Part shown: one piece after another, positions 1-8,014 of the stretch
Layout: the number at the start of each line of letters is the position of its first letter
How positions within the stretch are numbered: the first letter of the stretch is position 1
NCBI GenBank assembly: GCA_022565745.1
Contig: JAIUMB010000029.1
Span: 1 to 18,264, forward strand
Source of the DNA: Cryomorphaceae bacterium
Lineage (GTDB): Bacteria > Bacteroidota > Bacteroidia > Flavobacteriales > Schleiferiaceae
DNA length: 18,264 nucleotides
Direction of reading: 5' to 3'
The notes under the pieces: model-generated
What the model was told of the DNA's origin: nothing
What the model saw: the letters and a program-made list of their open reading frames with translations, nothing else
Database searches by the model: none
Program-made: the position numbers and the translations under genes

Positions 1-132
1 ATTTGGCGCTTATGCAATAATTTTCTACCTTTCGAAACAATTGATTTTTTACAGGTAAATCGGCTTCTTTTTTAACATGAAATCGGTTTGCTACTAATAA
101 TATATGACTATTACCAGAGTTAAAGTTTTGCT
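1..132. other. AT-rich region upstream of recQ, no gene seen
   Basis: No coding frame of note is visible on either strand. The stretch probably carries the recQ leader and promoter. The best match to the Bacteroidetes pattern TTTG / TAnnTTTG on the plus strand is TTTG at 2-5, 20 bases, then TACCTTTC at 26-33, with one mismatch. That would give a leader of roughly 90 bases. The match is weak and the left side is cut by the window edge, so this is only a candidate. Confidence 0.3.
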
Positions 133-2316
133 ATGAATCACACAATAAGCGCTAGCAATAAGCTAAAAGAGTTCTTTGGTTTTGACTCGTTTAAGGGAAA
201 TCAGGAAGCTGTCATCAACAATTTACTCGACGGCAACGATGGGTTTGTCATCATGCCTACTGGAGGCGGGAAATCACTGTGCTACCAATTACCGGCATTG
301 ATGTCTGAAGGCACGGCAATAGTGGTCTCCCCTCTGATTGCTTTGATGAAAAACCAAGTGGATGCCTTACGTGGTTACTCAACCGTCAATGGCATTGCTC
401 ACGTGATGAACTCCTCGCTATCAAAAAAGGAGTTACTTCAAGTTCGCGCCGATATTGAAAACGGTGACACCAAGTTGCTGTATGTAGCCCCTGAGTCATT
501 GACCAAAGACGAAAACATTGAGTTTTTGTCTCAACAAAACATCTCATTTTACGCCATCGACGAGGCGCATTGTATTTCTGAGTGGGGTCACGATTTTCGA
601 CCTGAATACCGCAACCTGCGTAGCATCATCCAACGCATCAGTAAGCGCCCAATCATTGCCCTAACCGCTACGGCAACACCAAAGGTTCAGTCTGATATCA
701 TCAAAAACCTTGGGATGGATGAGGCCCATGTCTTTAAGACTTCGTTTAACCGCGAAAACTTGTACTACGAGATTCGCCCTAAAGTGAACATCGAAAAGGA
801 AATCATTAAATTTGTTCGCCAGCACATTGGCAAAAGCGGAATCATCTATTGCTTGAGCAGGAAAAAGGTTGAAGAAATTGCGCAAACACTGCAAGTAAAC
901 GGCATCAAAGCCCGTCCGTATCACGCCGGCCTTGACGCGACCACCCGAGCACGTCATCAAGATATGTTTTTGATGGAAGAAACCGATGTGATTGTGGCTA
1001 CCATTGCTTTTGGAATGGGGATCGACAAACCTGATGTTCGTTTTGTTATCCATCACGATATCCCCAAGAGTCTGGAGAGTTATTACCAAGAAACAGGGCG
1101 AGCCGGACGCGATGGTGGTGAAGGTATTTGTTTGGCTTTTTACGACTACAAAGACATAGAAAAGCTCGAGAAGTTTATGCACAATAAGCCGGTTGCGGAA
1201 CAAGAAATTGGCAAACAACTCTTGGCCGAAACTGTGGGATATGTCGAAAATGGCGGCTGCAGAAGAAAATACCTTCTATACTACTTCGGCGAGGTGTTCG
1301 ACGACAGCAATTGTAAAGAAATGTGCGACAATTGTCGACATCCGAGAGAGCAATTTGATGCCCGTGAGGATGCTTCTCTAGTGATGCGCGCCATTTTAGA
1401 AACCAGCAGCAAGTTTAAAGCCCCCCAAATAGCCCAAATTCTAATCGGCGAACTGACCTCGCGCATCAAAGCGTATAAAGTGAACCAATCGGATATCTTT
1501 GGTGAGGGAGCCGATAAAGACGAAAGACATTGGATGACCGTGATTAGACAACTGATTGTTCGCGGTTACGTAGACAAAGACATTGAAAGTTACGGTCTTT
1601 TAAAAGTCAATGAACGCGGTAACGATTTTCTAAAAAATCCCACTGAGTTCATAATCAACAAAGACCACAATTATGACGATGCAGACGGGGAAGAAATGGT
1701 GAGTATGCAAAAAGGGGCAGCCGCCCTTGATAGCAACTTGTTCAAAATGCTCAAAGACCTTACCCGTAAAGAAGCACAGAAAAAAGGCGTACCACCATAT
1801 GCCGTGTTTCAAGAGAACAGCTTGAGCGAAATGGCTACCCACTACCCTACGTCGATAGATGAACTCAAACAACTCCCTGGCGTGGGAGAAGGAAAAGCCC
1901 AAAAATTTGGACAACCTTTTATCTCGCTCATCCAAAATTATGTGGATGACAACGACATTGAAAAAACAGAGGATTTGGTCGTCAAATCTGTGGTCAACAA
2001 ATCCGGACTAAAAGTCTATATCATCCAAAGTACCGATAGAAAAATTCCACTTGACGACCTTGCTCGCGCTAAGAGCTTGGAACTTTCTGAGCTTTTGGAT
2101 GAAATCGACATTATCGTGAACTCGGGGACAAAAATCAACATTGATTACTACCTCAACAGCATCATGGATGAGGATCAAATTGATGACATCTACGAATATT
2201 TTATGGAATCTGATTCAGACAGTATTGACGACGCCATGGATGAGTTTAACGGCGAATTTTCTGAAGAAGAACTTCGTATGGTGAGAATCAAGTTCATGTC
2301 TGAAGTAGCCAATTAA
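133..2316 (+). CDS. recQ: ATP-dependent DNA helicase RecQ
   Basis: RecQ is a 3'-5' superfamily 2 DNA helicase used in recombination and replication-fork repair in the cytoplasm. The order of parts is complete. Walker A GGGKS has its lysine at residue 47, and DEAH lies at 143-146 in the RecQ form DEAHCISEWGHDFR. Motif III is ALTATAT, motif V contains TIAFGMGIDKPDVRFVIH, and motif VI is YYQETGRAGRDG. The zinc-binding cysteines are C376, C394, C398 and C401, followed by the RQC winged helix and an HRDC domain near residues 530-610. About 110 further residues form the helix-turn-helix-like C-terminal extension of Bacteroidetes RecQ proteins, ending in an acidic Asp/Glu/Ser-rich tail. At 727 residues the length fits that group (E. 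coli RecQ is about 610). The ATG at 133 gives the expected N-terminus. The downstream permease starts 70 bases on and may be co-transcribed. Confidence 0.96.
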   Translation: MNHTISASNKLKEFFGFDSFKGNQEAVINNLLDGNDGFVIMPTGGGKSLCYQLPALMSEGTAIVVSPLIALMKNQVDALRGYSTVNGIAHVMNSSLSKKELLQVRADIENGDTKLLYVAPESLTKDENIEFLSQQNISFYAIDEAHCISEWGHDFRPEYRNLRSIIQRISKRPIIALTATATPKVQSDIIKNLGMDEAHVFKTSFNRENLYYEIRPKVNIEKEIIKFVRQHIGKSGIIYCLSRKKVEEIAQTLQVNGIKARPYHAGLDATTRARHQDMFLMEETDVIVATIAFGMGIDKPDVRFVIHHDIPKSLESYYQETGRAGRDGGEGICLAFYDYKDIEKLEKFMHNKPVAEQEIGKQLLAETVGYVENGGCRRKYLLYYFGEVFDDSNCKEMCDNCRHPREQFDAREDASLVMRAILETSSKFKAPQIAQILIGELTSRIKAYKVNQSDIFGEGADKDERHWMTVIRQLIVRGYVDKDIESYGLLKVNERGNDFLKNPTEFIINKDHNYDDADGEEMVSMQKGAAALDSNLFKMLKDLTRKEAQKKGVPPYAVFQENSLSEMATHYPTSIDELKQLPGVGEGKAQKFGQPFISLIQNYVDDNDIEKTEDLVVKSVVNKSGLKVYIIQSTDRKIPLDDLARAKSLELSELLDEIDIIVNSGTKINIDYYLNSIMDEDQIDDIYEYFMESDSDSIDDAMDEFNGEFSEEELRMVRIKFMSEVAN

Positions 2317-2386
2317 ACAGCAATTGATATACAAATGACATTGTGATGCTTCCATTGACTTTATTTCTATCCAAAACCATGTCACA

Positions 2387-3619
2387 TTGTCGATAGCTTG
2401 GTTTATTTCGCGCCGATTAATTGCGGCCACAAACGCCAAAAAGAGTTTTAGCCGACCAGTCATACGATTATCGGTTGCCGCTATTGCTTTTTCCGTTGCC
2501 GTGATGATTATTTCAATGGCTACCGGTTTGGGGTTGCAAATTGAAATTAAAAACAAACTAACGTCCTTCTCTGGCCATATTTTACTGCGATCGTATGAAA
2601 GCAGTATTGGCCTAGAGCACTCCCCTATCCTGCCTGAATCTGAATGGATCAGTGACGTAGCGAACATACCTGGCGTTTCGGCATTGCAGGCTGTTGGCAA
2701 TAGAGCAGGCATCATAAAGTCCGCTTCCTTTTTTGAAGGCGCCGTTTTTAAAGGCATTGACGCTGAATACAACGCTCCATTTATTGAACATTCTTTAGAA
2801 TTTGGAAACGTACCGGATTTGACCTTGGACCAACCCAACGACAGCATCCTAATATCGAGATATCTCTACGATTTACTTGCCATAAAAGAAGGAGAGCGCA
2901 TTGCAATGTATTTTTTTAGACCAGCACCTCAGCCCCCATTGCTGCGGTACTTTTACATCAGTGGCGTTTACTCGACTGGTCTGGAACAAATTGACGAACA
3001 GTTGGTACTCGGAGATCTCAGACACTTGGTTCGTGTAAATGGCTGGGACAGCAATGCGGTTGGTGGCTATGAAATTTTTCTAGATAAGGGATACGATATG
3101 GACGAAATGGCCACCGTTATTCGCGACCGTGTGCCCTACGATGTAGAAGCCATATCTGCGCGCTCACAATACGAGCAAGTTTTTCAGTGGGTAGATTTAT
3201 TTGATGTCAATATACTCATTATTTTCATTGTTATGCTCATCGTGTCTGCCATCAATATTTCATCTGCACTTATGATCATGCTGTTGGAGCGAACACGCAT
3301 GATTGGCACACTTAAAGCAATGGGCGCAAATAACGCATTGGTGCGAAAAATATTCCTCAACAAAAGTGTATATCTCGTTTCCCTGGGTCTTTTTTGGGGG
3401 AATTTAATTGGTTTGGGATTCGCTTTTGTTCAGCACTACTTTACGCCCATTAAGCTCGATCAGTCGGTGTATTACGTCAGCGCCGTTCCCATTCACCTCC
3501 ATTGGTCGTGGATTGTGGGAATTAATGCCGTTACCGTTGTGTTTTGCTTATTCTGTTTGCTTCTACCCAGCTTGTATATCAGCCGCATTAAACCGGCAAA
3601 GACCATCTCTTTCCGATAA
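2387..3619 (+). CDS. LolC/LolE-type ABC transporter permease (FtsX family)
   Basis: This is an inner-membrane permease of the lipoprotein-releasing (LolC/LolE) ABC family, of 410 residues. The topology is typical. One helix lies near residues 30-50, then a periplasmic MacB-like domain of about 220 residues, then three helices near 276-298, 328-350 and 380-402. After the second helix comes the FtsX-type coupling segment ERTRMIGTLKAMGA, and the end ISRIKPAKTISFR is common in this family. The start is the unusual codon TTG at 2387: an in-frame stop lies at 2336-2338 and no in-frame ATG or GTG lies between, while a later start would cut the first helix. Family members usually work with an ATPase such as LolD, which is not encoded here. 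In Bacteroidetes these proteins probably move lipoproteins to the outer membrane, which would serve GldJ-like lipoproteins, but that link is inference. The exact substrate is unknown. Confidence 0.85.
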   Translation: MSIAWFISRRLIAATNAKKSFSRPVIRLSVAAIAFSVAVMIISMATGLGLQIEIKNKLTSFSGHILLRSYESSIGLEHSPILPESEWISDVANIPGVSALQAVGNRAGIIKSASFFEGAVFKGIDAEYNAPFIEHSLEFGNVPDLTLDQPNDSILISRYLYDLLAIKEGERIAMYFFRPAPQPPLLRYFYISGVYSTGLEQIDEQLVLGDLRHLVRVNGWDSNAVGGYEIFLDKGYDMDEMATVIRDRVPYDVEAISARSQYEQVFQWVDLFDVNILIIFIVMLIVSAINISSALMIMLLERTRMIGTLKAMGANNALVRKIFLNKSVYLVSLGLFWGNLIGLGFAFVQHYFTPIKLDQSVYYVSAVPIHLHWSWIVGINAVTVVFCLFCLLLPSLYISRIKPAKTISFR

Positions 3620-3643
3620 CATAACTCTTGGCTAAAACGACCA

Positions 3644-3687
3644 ATGGCTGCAAACGGGGATTTTGCAATCTTCCCATTTGCAGCCAT
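3644..3687. terminator. Bidirectional terminator between the permease and pdhC
   Basis: A perfect 11-base inverted repeat, ATGGCTGCAAA at 3644-3654 and TTTGCAGCCAT at 3677-3687, encloses a further inner pairing (GGGGA with TTCCC). On the plus strand it is followed by six T at 3692-3697. On the minus strand the hairpin is followed by a moderately T-rich stretch (TGGTCGTTTT). It lies between the convergent ends of the permease (3619) and pdhC (3709), so it can stop transcription from both sides. Confidence 0.85.
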
Positions 3688-3708
3688 CAGCTTTTTTGTT
3701 CATAAGGT

Positions 3709-4977
3709 TTACAGAAGCATGCGCATTGGATCTTCCAACATGCTCTTCATGGTTTGAAGAAACTTCGCGCCGGTAACACCGTCAACGATGCGGTGATCAC
3801 AGCTCAAGGTTACTTTCATAACGTTTCCGACTTTTAGTGATCCATCGCGAACCACAGGAACTTCTTTAACCCCGCCAACGGCCAATATACATGCGTCGGG
3901 TGGATTAATGATGGCTGTAAATTCATCGATGCCAAACATTCCTAAATTGGAAATGGTAAAGGTGTTACCTTCCCAGTCGGCAGGTTGAAGTTTCTTATCT
4001 CGTGCTTTACCTGCAAAGTCTCTTACTTCATTGCCAATGGTCATCAACCCTTTTTGGTCGGCATTGCGTACAACTGGTACGAGCAAACCTTCGTCTACAG
4101 CAACCGCTACACCAATATTGATGTGGTGATTTCTACGAATGGTGTCGCCCATCCAGGAAGAATTGATGGCTGGGTGTTGCTTGAGCGCAACGGCACAAGC
4201 TTTTATGATCATATCGTTTACAGAAATCTTCACATCATCGGCCGCATTGATGGACTTTCTAGTCTCTAATGCTTTGTCCATGTTGATTTCCATGGTGAGA
4301 TAGAAATGTGGAGCCGTAAATTTCGAATCGCTCAAACGGCGAGCAATGGTTTTTCTCATCTGAGAAACCGGCTCTTCGTCGTAGGCATCACCGCTATGTG
4401 CAGAAGCAGATGCTGATTTGGACTGAGGTTTAAAGTCTTCTATATCGCGTTTTACGATACGACCACCATCGCCACTGCCTTTGACTTCAGCTAGGTCAAT
4501 TCCTTTGTCTTCAGCCATTTTACGTGCCAATGGAGAAACCTTAAGTCGCTCATCATCGTCATTACTTGATGTTTCTGTTTCAGACGGTGCTTTAGATGAA
4601 GATTCTTTTGATTCTTCTGGCTTATGGTCATCCGACTTTGAGTCATCTTGCTCTGTTGATGCCTTCTCATCATCTGTGGAGTCGGTTTTTGCGTCGTCTC
4701 CCCCATCATCTCCGTCTAACAGCGATTGAATGTCTTCTCCTTTTTCACCTAAAATAGCCAAAATAGAGTCAACAGGTGCACTTTCACCTTCACCAACGCC
4801 AATATGAAGTAAAAAACCTTCTTCAAAAGACTCGAACTCCATTGTGGCTTTATCGGTTTCAATTTCCGCCAAAAGGTCTCCTTCACTGACTTTATCACCA
4901 ACTTTCACGTGCCATTTTGCAACGGTACCTTCTTGCATGGTGTCACTGAGACGGGGCATTTTAATTACTTCTGCCAT
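3709..4977 (-). CDS. pdhC: Pyruvate dehydrogenase complex E2, dihydrolipoamide acetyltransferase
   Basis: E2 is the core of the pyruvate dehydrogenase complex: it takes the acetyl group from E1 on a swinging lipoyl arm and passes it to CoA. A single lipoyl domain covers residues 1-80, with the lipoyl lysine K43 in ETDKATMEFES. An acidic Ser/Asp/Glu linker covers 88-144. The peripheral-subunit binding domain is at 145-181 (VSPLARKMAEDKGIDL...GGRIVKRDI), then a second short linker, then the catalytic domain from about 204 to 422 with H395 and D399 in SCDHRIVDG. At 422 residues with one lipoyl domain it is compact. The start lies 4 bases after the pdhA stop, so the two genes are almost certainly co-transcribed and translationally linked. 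E1-beta and E3 are not in the window. A branched-chain 2-oxoacid E2 is the main alternative. The pairing with a PdhA-like E1-alpha and the ETDKATMEFES form favour pyruvate. Confidence 0.93.
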   Translation of the reverse strand: MAEVIKMPRLSDTMQEGTVAKWHVKVGDKVSEGDLLAEIETDKATMEFESFEEGFLLHIGVGEGESAPVDSILAILGEKGEDIQSLLDGDDGGDDAKTDSTDDEKASTEQDDSKSDDHKPEESKESSSKAPSETETSSNDDDERLKVSPLARKMAEDKGIDLAEVKGSGDGGRIVKRDIEDFKPQSKSASASAHSGDAYDEEPVSQMRKTIARRLSDSKFTAPHFYLTMEINMDKALETRKSINAADDVKISVNDMIIKACAVALKQHPAINSSWMGDTIRRNHHINIGVAVAVDEGLLVPVVRNADQKGLMTIGNEVRDFAGKARDKKLQPADWEGNTFTISNLGMFGIDEFTAIINPPDACILAVGGVKEVPVVRDGSLKVGNVMKVTLSCDHRIVDGVTGAKFLQTMKSMLEDPMRMLL

Positions 4978-4981
4978 AGTG

Positions 4982-5983
4982 CTATTGAATTTTCAAAAAT
5001 GGATAGTCTTCTTGCGCGTAGATGTCTTCGTAAATGGCTTCATCTTTAGGGAAGTCGCTATTTTCGGCAAAATCTACACATTCCTTAACGCGTGCTTTAA
5101 CGCGGTTATCAATCTCTTCGATTTCGTCTTTGGTGGCGTATTCTTTCTCTTTGATTACATTGAGAACGATGGTAATTGGATCTACCTTTTGATACTCCGC
5201 CACCTCATCCTTGGTACGATAGTGCTGCGCATCACTCATGGAGTGGCCTTTATATCGATACGTTCTCGCTTCTAAAAGCGTAGGGGTATGATCTTTACGT
5301 GCTCGTTCTACGGCTTCGTGCATAGCATCGTAAGTGGCAGCCGGGTCCATACCATCAAAGTAGTCACAAGGCATTTCATAACCAAGGCCCAACTTATAGA
5401 TATCGGTATGATTGGCGCTACGTGCAACGGACGTACCCATTGCATAACCGTTATTCTCCACAATAAATACCACTGGTAATTTATACAACATGGCCATGTT
5501 CAGGGTTTCGTGAAACGCCCCTTGTCTTACGGCGCCATCTCCCATATAAGTCAAGGTTACATTATTGTTGCCCTTGTATTTATCTGCAAATGCCAGACCA
5601 GCACCGAGAGGAATTTGCCCCCCTACAATACCGTGACCACCATAAAAGTGATGTTCTTTAGAAAACATGTGCATGGAGCCACCTTTACCTTTACTGGTTC
5701 CGGTTTCCTTCCCCATCAATTCGGCCATAATTCTTCGCGGATCTACACCTAAAGCCATAGGTTGAACGTGGTTGCGATATCCGGTGATCATTTTGTCACC
5801 CTCCTCCATAGCCAAAACGGAGCCCGCTAAAACGGCCTCTTGGCCATTGTACAAGTGTAGGAACCCACGAATTTTTTGTTGAATGTAGAGCGCAGAAGCT
5901 TTGTCTTCAAACTTACGCCAAAACAGCATGTCTTCATACCACTGAAGGTATATGTTCTTTGTCAAACGTTTTTTCTTCGCCAT
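4982..5983 (-). CDS. pdhA: Pyruvate dehydrogenase E1 component, alpha subunit
   Basis: E1-alpha, with E1-beta, performs the thiamine-diphosphate-dependent decarboxylation of pyruvate and reductive acetylation of the E2 lipoyl group. The thiamine-diphosphate motif runs from G148-D149-G150 (MGDGAVRQGA) to N177-N178 (ENNGYAMG). GHGIVGGQIPLGAGLA and the loop RYKGHSMSDAQHYRTKDE are also typical. I start the gene at the ATG at 5983, giving 333 residues and MAKKKRLTKNIYLQWYEDML, which fits the family. The open frame extends back to an ATG at 6094, but those 37 residues are aromatic-rich and unlike the family, and a good promoter lies inside that stretch (6054-6083). pdhC follows after 4 bases. Upstream, cdd is 212 bases away. 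E1-beta must be encoded elsewhere. Confidence 0.94.
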   Translation of the reverse strand: MAKKKRLTKNIYLQWYEDMLFWRKFEDKASALYIQQKIRGFLHLYNGQEAVLAGSVLAMEEGDKMITGYRNHVQPMALGVDPRRIMAELMGKETGTSKGKGGSMHMFSKEHHFYGGHGIVGGQIPLGAGLAFADKYKGNNNVTLTYMGDGAVRQGAFHETLNMAMLYKLPVVFIVENNGYAMGTSVARSANHTDIYKLGLGYEMPCDYFDGMDPAATYDAMHEAVERARKDHTPTLLEARTYRYKGHSMSDAQHYRTKDEVAEYQKVDPITIVLNVIKEKEYATKDEIEEIDNRVKARVKECVDFAENSDFPKDEAIYEDIYAQEDYPFLKIQ

Positions 5984-6053
5984 AGCGATAACACTTCTAA
6001 GGTGAATATAATTAAATGGTTTTGAAAATGATTGTGTAAACCAGTTTCGCACG

Positions 6054-6083
6054 CAAAAATAGAATGTAAAATGTTGTGACCAA
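6054..6083 (-). promoter_or_regulatory. Candidate pdhA promoter, proximal (Bacteroidetes type)
   Basis: On the minus strand, TTG at 6083-6081 is followed after 19 bases by TATTTTTG at 6061-6054, an exact match to the TAnnTTTG -7 element of Bacteroidetes sigma-A promoters. Transcription would begin near 6047 and give a leader of about 64 bases before the pdhA ATG at 5983. The position supports the shorter pdhA start, because the longer frame would begin upstream of the promoter. Confidence 0.5.
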
Positions 6084-6178
6084 TGATATAACATTAGAAA
6101 ATATCCCTAATGATGGAGATATGTTTACTATTGTTGCCATTCTAACACGAAGGCTCACTAATCCAAATATTTAGACAG

Positions 6179-6208
6179 CAAAATTAAAGTGTGCTTTATG
6201 CCTGCAAA
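6179..6208 (-). promoter_or_regulatory. Candidate pdhA promoter, distal
   Basis: On the minus strand, TTTG at 6208-6205 is followed after 18 bases by TAATTTTG at 6186-6179, again an exact TAnnTTTG. The -33 element lies inside the last codons of cdd. Transcription would begin near 6172, giving a leader of about 190 bases before pdhA. With the proximal site this makes a tandem promoter arrangement. Confidence 0.45.
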
Positions 6209-6666
6209 TCCTTTCTACCAAAGCGAAATGGCAATAGTGACTGAACATCTTTGAGTAAAATGACACTTTTATCGTTCGCTATTAGAATTTCAAAAGCGCT
6301 GTTTTGACGGTCTTCTGTTTCTGCCATGACTTGAAGACAGCTTCCACATGGTGCTGCAGGACGTCCAGTTCCTGGCACATAAATCAAAATCATCAACACT
6401 TTAGATTGTGGGGCTTGAGCACCAGCAAAAAAAAGGGCTACGCGTTCCGCACATAATCCAGAAGGATAGGCTGCATTCTCTTGATTTGAACCCGTGATCA
6501 CCGATTTGTCGTCTAACATCAATGCTGCTCCAACATGAAATTTTGAATAGGGTGCATGAGCCGTTTCAGACGCTTGTTTGGCCGATAGATAGAGTGTTAG
6601 CTCATCACCCATTAATTCATCTACGGCCATTTCGGCGTATTGAATGCTGATGTGATGTGACTTCAA
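6196..6666 (-). CDS. cdd: Cytidine deaminase
   Basis: This zinc hydrolase deaminates cytidine and deoxycytidine to uridine and deoxyuridine in pyrimidine salvage. Zinc and catalytic residues are present: C72 and E74 in CAERVA, and C107 and C110 in PCGSC. The substrate-binding stretch GSNQENAAYPSG lies just before. I start at TTG 6666, which gives 156 residues. The N-terminus KSHHISIQYAEMAVDEL then fits the flavobacterial form with a beta-strand before VDEL, and the TTG sits one base after the porV stop. The alternative is ATG 6630 (144 residues), which would remove that strand. An ATG at 6780 also lies in frame, but it would overlap porV by 113 bases and is rejected. The tight spacing suggests co-transcription with porV. 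The enzyme call is firm and the start less so. Confidence 0.92.
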   Translation of the reverse strand: MKSHHISIQYAEMAVDELMGDELTLYLSAKQASETAHAPYSKFHVGAALMLDDKSVITGSNQENAAYPSGLCAERVALFFAGAQAPQSKVLMILIYVPGTGRPAAPCGSCLQVMAETEDRQNSAFEILIANDKSVILLKDVQSLLPFRFGRKDLQA

Positions 6667-6667
6667 C

Positions 6668-7834
6668 TTATGATTCAGATTTGTGCAAATTCCAGAACAA
6701 GGTGAAACGCAGGGTATTTTCAAGTGGATTGCGAACTCGAGTTGTGGGTATGAGGTATGAGAAATCCAAGCCAAATACATTAAATCGCAGACCTAAGCCG
6801 AAAGTAGCGTATTGTCGCCCCCCTTTCTCAACAGCTTCGTGCTGGTAACCAGCACGGAGAGCGAATTTTTGATCATACCACATTTCTACCCCTGAATTGA
6901 TGACCACCTCTCGCATCTCCTCGGTAAAACCACCGGGGGCATCGTAAAACGATTGAAACACGCCTTGAAAGAAGGGGACGTCGTTTTCCATCCCTGCAAC
7001 AATATTTCCCTCATTATCGCGAAGAGGCGGTGTAGGCACCATTAACTTGTTGGCTTCTAAGTGTAACCCCAAATCGATATACTGGTCAATTCCCCAAATA
7101 AATCCAGCACCTACGCGTAGATTGGTGGGGATAAAGTCTGAAGGCGTGGTTTCGGTATAGCGAATTTTAGTTCCGAGATTAGAAATGTTTAAACCCGCCA
7201 AAAATCGACCGGTTTGTCCGCCCTCCATTACAAAGCGCTCACCTTCGTAAAACAAACTCACATCCGAGGCAAATGATTGACCGGGCGTAATGTTCTGACC
7301 AACAGCCTGCGCACCTGCCGCTTGCGTTAAATTGGAATAAATATATCTCAAGGCCACACCAGCCGATAAGTTTCTCGAGAGTTTCAGTGCATAGGCCGTA
7401 CTCAGCGCAAACTCATTAGAAGCATACGTTCCAATGTCATTCCCCTGCTGATCGGTATATTGAATATCCCCCAAGCTAAAGAAACGAAAGTCCACAGCAA
7501 AGGCTTGGTTTCTATCAATTTGGTGGGCATATGACAAGTATGCCAGGTTAATGTCTGGCACCAACTGCTGTAACCAAGGGGTATAAGACAGCGCAAAAGA
7601 ACGTGTACCCTCTTCTAAAAAGGCGAGTTTTGCCGGATTCCAATGAATGGAGTTGGCATCCGCACTGGTAGCAACCCCGACATCGCCCATGGCACCACTT
7701 CGAGAATCTGGTGATATGGCTAGGAAAGGGACTGCTGTGGTAACAACATTTCTGTCAATAGTATTAAGCTGCGCGTTGATTGTTGCTGAAAACACCAACA
7801 TTAACAAGACCAATACACGATGGAAAACATTCAT
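6668..7834 (-). CDS. porV: T9SS outer-membrane protein PorV (LptO)
   Basis: PorV is an outer-membrane beta-barrel of the FadL type. In the type IX secretion system it collects cargo from the translocon and presents it to the sortase PorU. The mature N-terminus has the conserved PorV stretch with TTAVPFLAISPDSRSGAMGD and then HWNPAKLAFLE. The rest is a run of alternating beta strands ending in SYLIPT and a C-terminal strand LRFTLFWNL. I start at ATG 7834 (388 residues), which places a standard signal peptide MNVFHRVLVLLMLVFSATINA first, with cleavage before Q. The frame extends 13 residues further to 7873, but this would put charged residues before the signal peptide. It lies 180 bases downstream of porU and directly upstream of cdd. 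The porU-porV neighbourhood matches Flavobacterium johnsoniae, where porV, porU and gldJ are adjacent. Confidence 0.93.
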   Translation of the reverse strand: MNVFHRVLVLLMLVFSATINAQLNTIDRNVVTTAVPFLAISPDSRSGAMGDVGVATSADANSIHWNPAKLAFLEEGTRSFALSYTPWLQQLVPDINLAYLSYAHQIDRNQAFAVDFRFFSLGDIQYTDQQGNDIGTYASNEFALSTAYALKLSRNLSAGVALRYIYSNLTQAAGAQAVGQNITPGQSFASDVSLFYEGERFVMEGGQTGRFLAGLNISNLGTKIRYTETTPSDFIPTNLRVGAGFIWGIDQYIDLGLHLEANKLMVPTPPLRDNEGNIVAGMENDVPFFQGVFQSFYDAPGGFTEEMREVVINSGVEMWYDQKFALRAGYQHEAVEKGGRQYATFGLGLRFNVFGLDFSYLIPTTRVRNPLENTLRFTLFWNLHKSES

Positions 7835-8014
7835 TCTTCGCGTCAATTCTGTTGATAAAAATTCACACTGCATAGGTGTAAATATGAGTTATTGTAATTG
7901 TATAATTGAACATAATCTTTGCTACATTCCACAAAGAATATGTGATTTACTCAAATGAAACGTTTGTATAGTTGCAAAATTGTTTGACCATAGCAAAACT
8001 TTCAATTTGCAATA

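Noticed and set aside
661..1218. Open frame of 185 residues antisense to recQ
   Set aside because: It lies fully inside the helicase core of recQ, has no recognisable domain and is a shadow of a well-supported gene.
4481..4729. Ser-rich open frame antisense to the E2 linker
   Set aside because: It results from the low-complexity Asp/Glu/Ser codons of the pdhC linker read on the other strand.
5984..6094. N-terminal extension of pdhA to the ATG at 6094
   Set aside because: The 37 extra residues do not resemble E1-alpha proteins and the stretch contains an exact-type promoter at 6054-6083.
7835..7873. N-terminal extension of porV by 13 residues
   Set aside because: It would place charged residues before a clean signal peptide that begins at ATG 7834.
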